From CAVVPY01 sp963750295 (GTDB taxonomy: Bacteria > Actinomycetota > Actinomycetes > Mycobacteriales > Jatrophihabitantaceae), in assembly GCA_963750295.1 (NCBI GenBank), contig CAVVPY010000001.1, forward strand, positions 1,240,001 through 1,304,000: a DNA stretch of 64,000 bases, given 5' to 3'. Within the stretch, counting starts at the first letter, position 1. Every line of letters starts with the position of its first letter. The notes below the pieces were generated by a model. It was not told where the DNA came from. It ran no database searches and saw only the letters and a program-made list of their open reading frames with translations. Shown piece by piece: positions 6,849 through 15,186 of the stretch. The position numbers were made by a program, and so were the translations under genes.

Positions 6849-8772
6849 GGCCTGCCACCTGCTCGGTCTCGTACGGCTCGACGGTGACGGCCGCGGCGGC
6901 GGGGGGCCGCGAGCGCAGCAACGGCAGCGCCGACAGCCGCGGTTGCACCAGGCGACCGGTCTTGAACAGCAGGTTCGCCAATCCATTAGGGTCGCGGCCG
7001 AGCGTGACGGCGCCGACGGCGATGATCAGGAACTCCAGTCCGCCGAGGGTGGGGAACTGCGATTGCAGCACCGGCAGAAGCATCAGCAGGATGCCACCCG
7101 CGAAGGCGCCGGTCATGGACGTCACGCCGCACACCACGGCGAGCAACAGCAGCAGCAATCCCTGGAACGGTTGGAAGTCCAGCACCGAGACAGTGCCGCG
7201 CAGTCCCGCCAGCAGCGCCCCGCCGAGTCCCGCGATGCCGGCCGCGACGCTGAACAGCCCGACCCGGAACCAACGCTGATTCAGGCCCAGCGTCCCGCAG
7301 GCGGCCTGGCTGTCGCGCATGGCGATGAGGACGCGCCCGATGGGTCCGCGCCGCAGGACAAGCAATCCCAGCGCGACGAGGACGAAGGCCACGACCATGA
7401 GAACGGAGTAGGACGTGGTGCTGCCGAACTGGTAGCCGAACAGCGACATCCGCTGGGCATGCAGGCTGCCGTTGAAGCCGAACATGATGTTGGTCTGGAA
7501 AACCAGCTTGTCCATGAGTTGGGCGAACGCGAAGGTCGCCAACGCGAGGTAGAGGCCGGTCAGGCGCAGCACCGGCAGGGCAACGAGGGCGCCTGCCGCC
7601 GCTGACACGAGTACCGCGGCGATGACGGCCAGCGGAGAGGTGGTGTCCATCTTGCACACGACGGTCGCGCCGATGCCCATGAACGCCAACTGGGCCAGCG
7701 ACACGTAACCGCCGTACCCGGACAGCAGCACGAGCGACAGCATGACGATCGAGAACGCGAGCGCGATGCCCAGGCGCTGCACGTTGGTCTCGGAAAGCAG
7801 TTGCGCGATGATCCCGACCACGACGACGAGCGCGACGCCCACCTGCAACGACCGGGTGCGGGTGGGCACCGGCGCGGCCAGGATGCCCTTGATCTGGCCC
7901 ACGCGCAGCCGCACCTGCGGCACGAAGATCAGCACGATGAACAGCACGATCGTCGGAAGGGCCTGGCGAATCCCGTCGAGCAATGTCGATGACGGCAGGT
8001 AGAACACGTAACCCTGACCGAGGCCGAGCACCATCGCGCCGAGGAAGGTCAGCGGCAGGCTCTGCAGCCGGCCGAACATCGCCGCTGCGAAGGCATCGAC
8101 GACCAGGAAGGTGAGCAGGTAGTAGTCGAGGCCGACCTTCGAGACCAGCAGCACGCCCGCGAGCGCTGCGAGCGTCGACCCGAGCGCCCAGCTGAACATC
8201 GAGACGCGGCCGGGACTGCCCCCGTAGAGCGCGAGCATCTCGCGGTTGTCGACCGCGGCGCGCATCGCCGTGCCGAGCCGCGTCCGGTTGAGCAGCACGT
8301 ACAGGCCGAACGCAACGACCGCCGACAGCACGATCGGGATCGACTCCTGGTAGCTGAGCTGGTACGAGCCGATCCTGATCGAGTGCCCGGAAAAGAACGG
8401 CTCGACCGAGCGGCCGACCGTGGCCGGCCAGACCTGCTGGGCGACGCCGACCAGCCCGACGAACAGGCCGACCGTCACCACGAGGCTCACGCTGACCGGC
8501 GCGTCACCGAGATTGCGGGCGATGACGCGTTCGATCACGATGCCCGCCGCCGGTGCGAGCAGCAGCAGGATGATCGCGATCGCCAGCAGTTGGTTCATGT
8601 GCGCCTGCACGGTGAGCTGCCAGTAGGTGAAGGCCGCGATCATGCTGATCGCTCCGTGACCGAGGTTGAACACGCGCGTCGTCGTGTAGGTCACGACCAG
8701 TCCCGAGGCGGCGATCGCGTAGGCGGCGCCGTAGAACAGCCCGGTGAAGGTGAACGCGAGGAACGTCGTCAT
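6835..8772 (-). CDS. Fused HAAT permease LivH-LivM
   Basis: A single 645-residue protein that joins the two permeases normally encoded separately. The N-terminal half (about 1-290) is LivH-like, with FTGLFYGAAYAIAASGLVVTYTTTRVFNLGHGA and an RTRLGTAMRAAVDNREMLALYG loop that contacts the ATPases. The C-terminal half (about 320-620) is LivM-like, with LSGYGGYVSLAQLAFMGIGA and RRGPIGRVLIAMRDSQAACGTLGLN. Many membrane segments are evident. Both ATPase-coupling (EAA-like) loops are present. The ATG at 8772 follows the binding-protein gene by 11 bases. Such fusions occur in actinobacterial HAAT systems; the substrate is unknown. Confidence 0.93.
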   Translation of the reverse strand: MTTFLAFTFTGLFYGAAYAIAASGLVVTYTTTRVFNLGHGAISMIAAFTYWQLTVQAHMNQLLAIAIILLLLAPAAGIVIERVIARNLGDAPVSVSLVVTVGLFVGLVGVAQQVWPATVGRSVEPFFSGHSIRIGSYQLSYQESIPIVLSAVVAFGLYVLLNRTRLGTAMRAAVDNREMLALYGGSPGRVSMFSWALGSTLAALAGVLLVSKVGLDYYLLTFLVVDAFAAAMFGRLQSLPLTFLGAMVLGLGQGYVFYLPSSTLLDGIRQALPTIVLFIVLIFVPQVRLRVGQIKGILAAPVPTRTRSLQVGVALVVVVGIIAQLLSETNVQRLGIALAFSIVMLSLVLLSGYGGYVSLAQLAFMGIGATVVCKMDTTSPLAVIAAVLVSAAAGALVALPVLRLTGLYLALATFAFAQLMDKLVFQTNIMFGFNGSLHAQRMSLFGYQFGSTTSYSVLMVVAFVLVALGLLVLRRGPIGRVLIAMRDSQAACGTLGLNQRWFRVGLFSVAAGIAGLGGALLAGLRGTVSVLDFQPFQGLLLLLLAVVCGVTSMTGAFAGGILLMLLPVLQSQFPTLGGLEFLIIAVGAVTLGRDPNGLANLLFKTGRLVQPRLSALPLLRSRPPAAAAVTVEPYETEQVAGHGVA

Positions 8773-8783
8773 GGTGGCGTGCG

Positions 8784-10349
8784 CTACCCGACGTCCGTCG
8801 TGCCGCCGCAGATGTAGGAACTCGGGCCTTCGCGAACCCACTTGCCGTTCTGCAGCGTGATGAAGTTGTAGCAGGACCCGGTCCGCTTCGCGCCGACATG
8901 CTGCGGGCCGAACAGGCCGTTACCGGTGTAGTTGTCCACCGTCCGCAGCGCCGCGAGGAGGGACGCCCGGGTCAGCTTGCCCCCGAGTTCGATCGCCTTC
9001 TGCGTGAACAGTGCGCCTGCGGACCAGGCAAACAGGCCGAAGTAGTCCGGTGGCGCACCGGGCGAGGTGCGGTTGAGCCATTCGATGTATTTCTGCATCT
9101 CGGGACTTCGCGACGCCTCTTCGAAGGGCAGCGCGTTGATGTAGATGTGCGTGCCGTCGACCGCGGACCCCCCGGACTGGACGAAGCTCGGGTTGTAGGC
9201 CTCGGGGTCGAGCACGTAGACGGGGTGGAACGACTGGGCGTCCATCGCCTTGGCGATACCCACTGCCTGCTGGGCGGAGCCGACGTACTCGACGTACTTG
9301 ACGCCGGCCGACTGCATCTTCGCGACGTACCCGGTGTAGTTGATCTCCGTCACCGGAACGGCCGAGCTGTACACGATGTTGTACCCGCGAGACTTCAGCA
9401 TCTTGATCGTCGCGGTGCCCTGCGCCGCGCCCGCGCCGGCGCCGATGTAGAGGAAGGCTGCCTTCGCGGCGACGCCCGGGAACTTCGACTTGTAGAAGTC
9501 GGCGAAGGTCGTCGGCTGGTAGCGCACGTTGAGCGACTGCACCGCGTAGACGACGGGCGAGGACAACCGGTCGCTCTCGGTCACCGCCGTGCGCAGGTCA
9601 GGGATGCCGCAGTTGGTCACGGTCTGCGCGCCGCCGTCGTCGAAGGCGCCCATCGACCCGATCACCGCGAAGGCGTTGCTGCAGGCCGTGGTCGCTGCCT
9701 GCTGGTCACCGGTCGAGCTGGTCTGGCTATCGAGATTCTCCAGCGCGAGCTTGCGTCCGCAGATGCTCGATGTCGCGTTGAAGTAGGCGACGTAGGCCTT
9801 GATACCTTGCTGCGCACCGGTGAACAGGCCTGAGACCGGTCCGCTCGTGTCCGAGATGTTCGCGATCGGGATGGTCGCATTGCTGATGTGATCGGTGTTC
9901 TTGAACCCGGCACAACTCGCCGCATGCGCGCCCGAACCGGAACCGCTGCCGCTACCGCTACCCGAACCAGAGCCGCTGCCACTGCCACTGCCCGAACCGG
10001 ACCCGGAGCCGCTACCCGAGCCGCTGCCGCTACCCGAACCAGAGCCGCTGCCGCTGCCCGAACCAGAGCCGCTGCCCGAACCGGAGCCGCTACCGGAGCC
10101 GGAACCTCGACCCGAGCCGGTTGCCGTGCCGCTGCCGGCACCCGGACCGGCACTCGACCCGGTTCCGGGGACGCCCCCCGGACCGTCTGGGCCCAGGGAG
10201 GTGCCGTACAGCCTGGCCTGATCGCCGATGTAGGCCGACGGCGGAACCTGAGACCCGCAGGCGACCAGAACGGCGCTCGCCGTTGCGAGCAACACGACGG
10301 TGGCTGGGCGCGTGCGACGCGCCGATCGCCGCTTCCCTGAGTCGGTCAT
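8784..10349 (-). CDS. Lipoprotein solute-binding protein of HAAT importer with long Gly-Ser tether
   Basis: Periplasmic-binding-protein-like (LivK/type I fold) receptor, 521 residues. A lipoprotein signal ends in LVAC (Cys31). Residues about 72-140 are almost purely alternating Gly-Ser, a flexible tether of about 70 residues. The ligand domain follows, from SCAGFKNTDHISNATIPIAN to the C-terminus, with LFTGAQQGIKAYVAYFNA and ACSNAFAVIGSMGAFDDGG typical of the family. The long reading frame extends much further upstream, but the ATG at 10349 overlaps the hsd4A stop (ATGA) and gives the lipoprotein signal. The ligand is unpredicted; synteny suggests a steroid. Confidence 0.92.
   Translation of the reverse strand: MTDSGKRRSARRTRPATVVLLATASAVLVACGSQVPPSAYIGDQARLYGTSLGPDGPGGVPGTGSSAGPGAGSGTATGSGRGSGSGSGSGSGSGSGSGSGSGSGSGSGSGSGSGSGSGSGSGSGSGSGSGSGSGSGSGSGAHAASCAGFKNTDHISNATIPIANISDTSGPVSGLFTGAQQGIKAYVAYFNATSSICGRKLALENLDSQTSSTGDQQAATTACSNAFAVIGSMGAFDDGGAQTVTNCGIPDLRTAVTESDRLSSPVVYAVQSLNVRYQPTTFADFYKSKFPGVAAKAAFLYIGAGAGAAQGTATIKMLKSRGYNIVYSSAVPVTEINYTGYVAKMQSAGVKYVEYVGSAQQAVGIAKAMDAQSFHPVYVLDPEAYNPSFVQSGGSAVDGTHIYINALPFEEASRSPEMQKYIEWLNRTSPGAPPDYFGLFAWSAGALFTQKAIELGGKLTRASLLAALRTVDNYTGNGLFGPQHVGAKRTGSCYNFITLQNGKWVREGPSSYICGGTTDVG
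9930..10136 (-). repeat. Low-complexity Gly-Ser coding repeat
   Basis: About 200 bases of six-base (Gly-Ser codon pair) repeats with mixed glycine and serine codons, encoding the tether of the binding protein. It is prone to slippage in multiples of six, so the true copy number should be treated with caution. Confidence 0.85.
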
Positions 10350-11272
10350 GACAGGTTCAGCACCTCCGTGCTCGCGAACGTCCGGGCGGGGTCGCGCCCG
10401 ACGAAAAACGTACCCACCGTGCGGTCGAGGTCGTCCGCGGTCCACGTCGACTGCCCGTCGGGCCCGGGTGCGGCGTCGAAGCGCTGCTCGACGCCTGGGG
10501 CGGCCATCAGCGCGACCATCCCGCCGTAGACGACAAAAACCTGTCCGTTGATCGCATCGGCGGCCGGCGAAACAAGATAAGCGACGAGCGGAGCGACCTT
10601 CTCGACCGAAAGCGGGTCTGCGCCCTCCGGCGCGGCACCGAAGACACCGGCGGTCATGGCCGTACGTGCTCGCGGGCAGATCGCGTTCGCTCGCACGCCC
10701 AACCGGGCCAGGCCGCGTGCCGAGGCCAGCGTGAGGGCGGTGACGCCGGCCTTCGCGGCGGCGTAGTTGGCCTGGCCTTCCGATCCGGTCAGCCCCGCCT
10801 CGGACGAGGTGTTCACGATCCGCCCGTAGACGGGGGTGCCCGACGACTTGTACAGCGCGCGCCAGTACGCCGCAGCGTTGCGCGAGAGCAGGAAGTGTCC
10901 GCGCAGGTGCACGTCGATGACGGTGTCCCACTCGTCGTCGGACATGTTGAACAGCATCCGGTCGCGGGTGACGCCGGCGTTGTTCACGACGACGTGCAAT
11001 CCGCCGAAGTGTTCGGTGGCGGCGGCGACAAGCGCGTCTGCGGTGTCCCGTTCGGCGACGCTGCCGCCGACGAACAGCGCCTTGGCGCCGAGCGATTCGA
11101 TCTCGTCGACCACGTCGTTCTCGTGCAGGTCGTTGACCACGACGTGCGCGCCGGCGGCCGCGAGCGCCAGTGCCTCGGCGCGGCCGAGACCTGCCCCGGC
11201 ACCGGTGACGACCGCGACGAGGCCGTCGAGACCTGTTCCGGACCGTGGGACGCGCGCCGGGGTCTCAGCCAT
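10346..11272 (-). CDS. hsd4A: Hsd4A-type hydroxysteroid / 3-hydroxyacyl-CoA dehydrogenase (SDR)
   Basis: SDR protein of 308 residues. It has TGAGAGLGRAEALALA (cofactor loop), VVNNAGVTRDRMLFNMSDDEWD, NTSSEAGLTGSEGQANYAAAKAG with the catalytic Ser and Tyr-x-x-x-Lys, and a C-terminal extension. This is the 17beta-HSD type 4-like subfamily that includes M. tuberculosis Rv3502c. That protein acts on 17beta-hydroxysteroids and on 22-hydroxy side-chain CoA thioesters. The gene pair fdxD-hsd4A divergent from fadE26-fadE27 reproduces Rv3503c-Rv3502c / Rv3504-Rv3505, which strongly supports the assignment. Its start overlaps fdxD by eight bases and its stop overlaps the binding-protein ATG (ATGA). Confidence 0.88.
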   Translation of the reverse strand: MAETPARVPRSGTGLDGLVAVVTGAGAGLGRAEALALAAAGAHVVVNDLHENDVVDEIESLGAKALFVGGSVAERDTADALVAAATEHFGGLHVVVNNAGVTRDRMLFNMSDDEWDTVIDVHLRGHFLLSRNAAAYWRALYKSSGTPVYGRIVNTSSEAGLTGSEGQANYAAAKAGVTALTLASARGLARLGVRANAICPRARTAMTAGVFGAAPEGADPLSVEKVAPLVAYLVSPAADAINGQVFVVYGGMVALMAAPGVEQRFDAAPGPDGQSTWTADDLDRTVGTFFVGRDPARTFASTEVLNLS

Positions 11273-11453
11273 CAGCTACCGACAGTGCGTTCTTGGGGCA
11301 CCGTGCCACGGCGAGTTCGACTCGGGGCGTCAATTCCGGCGGAACCGGCGAGATGACCAACTGCTCGTCGTCATCGAGAGCGAAGACGGCAGGAGCCAGG
11401 CCGCAGCAGACCGCGTTGGCCTCGCACAGATCGCGGTCGACGCTGACCTGCAT
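11265..11453 (-). CDS. fdxD: Ferredoxin FdxD ([3Fe-4S] type)
   Basis: Ferredoxin of 62 residues (MQVSVDRDLCEANAVCCGLA to VARCPKNALSVADG). It carries the Cys-x5-Cys-Cys and distal Cys-Pro pattern of the small single-cluster actinobacterial ferredoxins that feed cytochromes P450. It is the first gene of the large minus-strand operon and matches the position of Rv3503c. It could supply electrons to CYP125 at 25.7 kb, by inference. The start at 11453 was set by family length; upstream in-frame codons run into the KstR-box region. Transcription probably starts between 11454 and 11600. Confidence 0.92.
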   Translation of the reverse strand: MQVSVDRDLCEANAVCCGLAPAVFALDDDEQLVISPVPPELTPRVELAVARCPKNALSVADG

Positions 11454-11581
11454 GCGCTCCTCCTCGATGGTCGGCGTGCGCGACATGCTCGCCGCCGGCC
11501 GGCAAGCACTCCGCCGTCTCGGTGGGAGTAACGAGCGGAGCACATCCCGGTCACTGCACTGTCGCGTCTGCTTCGTGATGG

Positions 11582-11595
11582 TAGAACGCGTTCTA
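11582..11595. promoter_or_regulatory. KstR operator (perfect)
   Basis: TAGAACGCGTTCTA, a perfect 14-base palindrome matching the KstR consensus TnnAACnnGTTnnA. It lies 129 bases upstream of fdxD and probably controls the minus-strand transporter operon. The whole stretch 11454-11755 has no gene and holds this box, the one at 11682 and two divergent promoters. Confidence 0.85.
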
Positions 11596-11681
11596 GATAC
11601 ATGCAACGCGGCATTTCTTGCACGCAACGCCCGATTTACGCGTACCGGTCGACGTCACCGGGGCCCTGCCGGTAATCTGAG

Positions 11682-11695
11682 TAGAACGCGTTCCA
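11682..11695. promoter_or_regulatory. KstR operator upstream of fadE26
   Basis: TAGAACGCGTTCCA fits TnnAACnnGTTnnA at every fixed position. It lies 61 bases before the fadE26 start and exactly 100 bases from the box at 11582, so each divergent unit appears to have its own operator. Confidence 0.83.
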
Positions 11696-11755
11696 CTGTT
11701 GCCACCCCAATCGTCACCCGTGCCCAACACCCCGAACAGTCTCCGGAGCGGCCCG

Positions 11756-12928
11756 ATGTTCATCAGCTACACCGCCGAGCAGGATCGGCTGCGGCAGGAA
11801 CTGCGGGAGTACTTCGCCACGCTCATGACGCCGGAGCGGCGAGCCGCGCTCGCGTCAGGCGGCGACTACGGCGACGGCACGGTCTACAAGGACGTCATCA
11901 GGCAGATGGGCGCCGACGGCTGGCTGACGCTGAGCTGGCCGAAGGAGTACGGCGGACGCGGCGCCTCGATGCTCGAGCAGCTGATCTTCACCGATGAGGC
12001 CGCGATCGCGGGCGCCCCCGTCCCGTTTCTCACGATCAACACCGTCGGGCCGACGATCATGCGGTTCGGATCGGAGGAGCAGAAGCAGTTCTTCCTGCCG
12101 CGCATCGCGTCCGGCGACCTGCATTTCGCGATCGGCTACTCCGAGCCCGGGGCCGGTACCGACCTCGCCTCGCTCCGCACGCGGGCCGTCCGGGACGGGG
12201 ACGAGTGGGTGATCAACGGACAGAAGATGTGGACGAGCCTGATCCATTACGCCGACTATGTCTGGCTGGCCTGCCGCACCGACCCCGACGCGCCCAAGCA
12301 CAAGGGCCTGTCGATGATCATCGTGCCGACCTCGGCGGACGGTTTCTCCTGGACGCCCGTCCACACCATGTCCGGGCCGACGACGAGCGCCACCTACTAC
12401 CAAGACGTGCGCGTGCCCGCGTCGTCCGTCGTCGGTGAGGTGAACAAGGGCTGGCCGCTGATCACCAACCAGCTCAACCACGAGCGGGTGGCGCTGACCT
12501 CGGCAGCGCCGATCACCAACGCGCTGCGTGAGGTGCGCGAATGGGCGCAACAGACCAAACTTCCCGACGGGCGCCGGGTGGTCGACCAGGAGTGGGTCCA
12601 GGTGCACCTGGCCCGGGTGCATGCCAAGGTGCAGTTCCTGCGGCTGATGAACTGGCGGATCGCATCCGGCGGCAGCGTCGGGCCGGCCGACGCATCGGCG
12701 ACCAAGGTGTTCGGCACCGAGTTCGCCACCGAGGCCTACCGGCTGCTGACCGAGGTCCTCGGGGCGAACGGCACGCTGCGAACCGGCTCCCCCGCCGCAC
12801 TGCTGAATGGCCGGGTCGAACGGATGGCGCGGGCCTCGCTCATCCTGACCTTCGGTGGTGGCACCAACGAGGTGCAGCGCGACATCATCGCCGGGGTCGG
12901 CCTGAAACTGCCCGCGAGCGGACGGTGA
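11756..12928 (+). CDS. fadE26: Acyl-CoA dehydrogenase FadE26 (ChsE4)
   Basis: One subunit of the alpha2beta2 acyl-CoA dehydrogenase ChsE4-ChsE5, which desaturates sterol side-chain CoA esters (first beta-oxidation cycles of the C8 and C5 side chain). It has 390 residues. MFISYTAEQDRLRQELREYF, AIGYSEPGAGTDLASLRT (FAD/substrate segment), MWTSLIHYADYVWLACRT and LTFGGGTNEVQRDIIAGVGL follow the mycobacterial protein almost segment by segment. The ATG at 11756 has GGAG upstream. It is translationally coupled to fadE27 by a GTGA overlap and preceded by a KstR box. Confidence 0.94.
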   Translation: MFISYTAEQDRLRQELREYFATLMTPERRAALASGGDYGDGTVYKDVIRQMGADGWLTLSWPKEYGGRGASMLEQLIFTDEAAIAGAPVPFLTINTVGPTIMRFGSEEQKQFFLPRIASGDLHFAIGYSEPGAGTDLASLRTRAVRDGDEWVINGQKMWTSLIHYADYVWLACRTDPDAPKHKGLSMIIVPTSADGFSWTPVHTMSGPTTSATYYQDVRVPASSVVGEVNKGWPLITNQLNHERVALTSAAPITNALREVREWAQQTKLPDGRRVVDQEWVQVHLARVHAKVQFLRLMNWRIASGGSVGPADASATKVFGTEFATEAYRLLTEVLGANGTLRTGSPAALLNGRVERMARASLILTFGGGTNEVQRDIIAGVGLKLPASGR

Positions 12929-14004
12929 CCACGATGGACTTCGCCATCCCCGAGGACGCGCGCGAGCTGGCCGGGCTGGCCCGCGACATCATCGCCGACC
13001 GGCTCACCCCCGTGCGGCACAAGGCGGTCGACCTCGAGCCGGACCGGTTCGACCGCGAGCTGTGGACGGCCCTCGGCTCGGCCGGCGTCCTCGATGCCGA
13101 GATCGGCGTACTCGGTGACTGCGCGGTCCTGGTCGAGATCGGGCGAGCCGTCGTTCCGGTGCCGTTCCTCGCCTCGGTCGCCGTCGGGGCGCGCGCACTG
13201 GCGGCGTTCGCTCACCCGGAGCTGGCCTCGGCGGCCGCGGCAGGCACGTCGGTCGTCAGCGCGGCGCTGAGCGAGGATCTCGGCGAGGGCGCCGACGGAC
13301 TGCTCGCCCGCGCCACGGCTGATTCGGACGGCTGGGTACTGACCGGCACCAAGACTGCGATCGCGCACGGGATGCTCGCGGACCTGTTCCTCGTCCCGGC
13401 CGCGACCGAGGACGGTCCTCGGGTCTTCCTCGTGCGCCCGGACGACCCGGGCGTGACCCGCGAGCGCCAGGTCGGCGCAGACGGCGACGGGGCAGCTGCC
13501 CTCGAACTGGCCGGCACCCGCGTTGGCGCGGACCGGCTGCTCGGTGGCGCGGACACGCTCGACTGGCTGGTTGCCCGGCAGACCCTCGCGAGCTGCGCCC
13601 ACCAGCTCGGTGTGCTCGAGCGTGCGCTGGAGCTCACCGCCGCGCATGCCCGCGAGCGCGAGCAGTTCGGCCGGCCGATCGGCAGCTTCCAGGCGGTCGG
13701 GCAGCGGCTGGCCGACGCCTACATCGACGTCGAAGCGGTCCGGCTGACGACGTGGGAGGCCGCCTGGCGCCTCGCCGAAGGCCTGCCGTGTGCCGCCGAG
13801 CTCGCGACGGCGAAGTTCTGGGCGGCAGACGCCGGGCACCGGGTCGCACATACCGCCGTCCACATCCACGGCGGTTCCGGGATCGACGTCGAGGGAGCGC
13901 TGCACCGGTACTTCACCGCGTCGCGACGCAACGAGTTCGCCCTCGGCGGCGCCACCGCGCAGCTGCGCCGGCTGGGTGCCGAACTGGCGGCGACCCCGGC
14001 GTAG
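12925..14004 (+). CDS. fadE27: Acyl-CoA dehydrogenase FadE27 (ChsE5)
   Basis: Partner subunit of FadE26, 359 residues. Sterol-specific acyl-CoA dehydrogenases are heterotetramers in which each half supplies part of the FAD site. This half carries HAREREQFGRPIGSFQAVGQRLAD and IHIHGGSGIDVEGALHRYF-type segments (here VHIHGGSGID). The GTG at 12925 overlaps the fadE26 stop (GTGA), giving MTTMDFAIPED; the ATG at 12934 is the alternative. It ends three bases before the convergent OYE gene. Function is assigned by pairing and synteny with Rv3504-Rv3505. Confidence 0.93.
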   Translation: MTTMDFAIPEDARELAGLARDIIADRLTPVRHKAVDLEPDRFDRELWTALGSAGVLDAEIGVLGDCAVLVEIGRAVVPVPFLASVAVGARALAAFAHPELASAAAAGTSVVSAALSEDLGEGADGLLARATADSDGWVLTGTKTAIAHGMLADLFLVPAATEDGPRVFLVRPDDPGVTRERQVGADGDGAAALELAGTRVGADRLLGGADTLDWLVARQTLASCAHQLGVLERALELTAAHAREREQFGRPIGSFQAVGQRLADAYIDVEAVRLTTWEAAWRLAEGLPCAAELATAKFWAADAGHRVAHTAVHIHGGSGIDVEGALHRYFTASRRNEFALGGATAQLRRLGAELAATPA

Positions 14005-14007
14005 CCG

Positions 14008-15186
14008 TCAGTCGAGTTCGACGCAGCGGGTGCCGGTATAGATCGTCGGCATGCAGCGGTTGCAATGACTGCACGCCGAGCTGACGGTGGCGTCAGCCTG
14101 CATCCGGGCGACGAGATCGGGCTCGCGGAGCAGCGCCCGGGCCATCGCGACGAACTGGAACCCGGCTGCCATCGCGCGGTCGATCACTGTCCGGCTCGTC
14201 ACCCCGCCGAGCAGCACCATCGGCAGGGTGATCGCCGCCCGCACCCGGCCGGCGTCCTCGAGCAGGTACCCGTCGGTGTAGGGGTAGCTGTGCAGCCGGG
14301 TCCGGCCGAACAGCCGGACGCCGGTACGGACCGGTTCACGCATGGCCGCGGCGAACTCGGCGAGCGGCGCCGGACCCTTGAACAGGTACATCGGGTTGAG
14401 CAGCGAGCTGCCGGCCGTCATCTCCAGCGCGTCCACCGACCCGTCGGCGGCGAGCCACTGCGCGACCCGGATCGATTCGTCGACCTGCAGGCCGCGGCGT
14501 ACCCCGTCCTCGAGGTTGAGCTTGGCCAGGACGGCGATCCGATCCCCCACCGCGTCGCGCACGCCACGGGCGATGTCGCGGGCGAACCTGGCTCGGTTCT
14601 CCAGCGGACCGCCGTAGTCGTCGCGGCGGTGATTGAGCCGCGGACTGAGGAAGGCGCTGGCGAGGTAGTTGTGGCCGAGGTGGATCTCGACGGCGTCGAA
14701 CCCCGCGTCGATGGCATGCCGGGCCGCGGCGGCGTGCGCGGCGACGATGCGCGCGAGATCGTCCGCGGTGGCGCGTCGGGTGAACTGCAACGACAGCGGC
14801 GAGAACATCCGTTGCGGCGAAATCGCGCGCACGCGATTGCTGCGACCGTCGGCGACCGGACCCGCGTGGCCCAGTTGCGCTGACACCGCGGCCCCCTCGG
14901 CATGCACGGCGTCGGTGAGCCGGCGCAGCCCCGGCACGGCGTCGGCCGTCAGCCAGATCTGGTGCCGGTCGGTACGGCCCTCCGGCGCGACCGCGCAGTA
15001 GGCGACGGTCGTCATCGCGACCCCGCCGGCGGCAACCCGGCGGTGGAACCCGATCAACTCGTCGGACACGTGACCGTTTCGGGTCATGCCCTCGAAGGTC
15101 GCGGCCTTGATGATCCGATTGCGCAGCCGCACCGGCCCGAGCGAGGCGGGTGCGAACGGATCGGCCGGCGCCGCAACGCCGGTCAC
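14008..15186 (-). CDS. Old yellow enzyme family NADH:flavin oxidoreductase
   Basis: FMN-dependent TIM-barrel ene-reductase of 392 residues (OYE / 2,4-dienoyl-CoA reductase barrel). Visible are LGPVRLRNRIIKAATFEGMT, AGFDAVEIHLGHNYLASAFLSPRLN with the active-site His-x-x-His/Asn region, NRARFARDIARGVRDAVGD and a phosphate-binding end near LLGGV and VAMARALLREPDLV. The C-terminus holds CSHCNRCMPTIYTGTRCV, reminiscent of the Fe-S cysteines of dienoyl-CoA reductases, but the large extra flavin domain is missing. The GTG start overlaps the upstream gene stop (GTGA). It may reduce a C=C bond in the sterol side chain or ring; the substrate is not established. Confidence 0.85.
   Translation of the reverse strand: MTGVAAPADPFAPASLGPVRLRNRIIKAATFEGMTRNGHVSDELIGFHRRVAAGGVAMTTVAYCAVAPEGRTDRHQIWLTADAVPGLRRLTDAVHAEGAAVSAQLGHAGPVADGRSNRVRAISPQRMFSPLSLQFTRRATADDLARIVAAHAAAARHAIDAGFDAVEIHLGHNYLASAFLSPRLNHRRDDYGGPLENRARFARDIARGVRDAVGDRIAVLAKLNLEDGVRRGLQVDESIRVAQWLAADGSVDALEMTAGSSLLNPMYLFKGPAPLAEFAAAMREPVRTGVRLFGRTRLHSYPYTDGYLLEDAGRVRAAITLPMVLLGGVTSRTVIDRAMAAGFQFVAMARALLREPDLVARMQADATVSSACSHCNRCMPTIYTGTRCVELD

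Noticed and set aside
9888..10340. Plus-strand frames rich in Pro/Glu or Thr/Arg across the Gly-Ser repeat
   Set aside because: They are the complementary reading of the six-base repeat and have no start signals or family features.
8784..10931. A 715-codon open frame suggesting a much larger binding protein
   Set aside because: The upstream third overlaps hsd4A out of frame and has an Arg-rich antisense-like composition. The ATG at 10349 gives a lipoprotein signal and the ATGA overlap.
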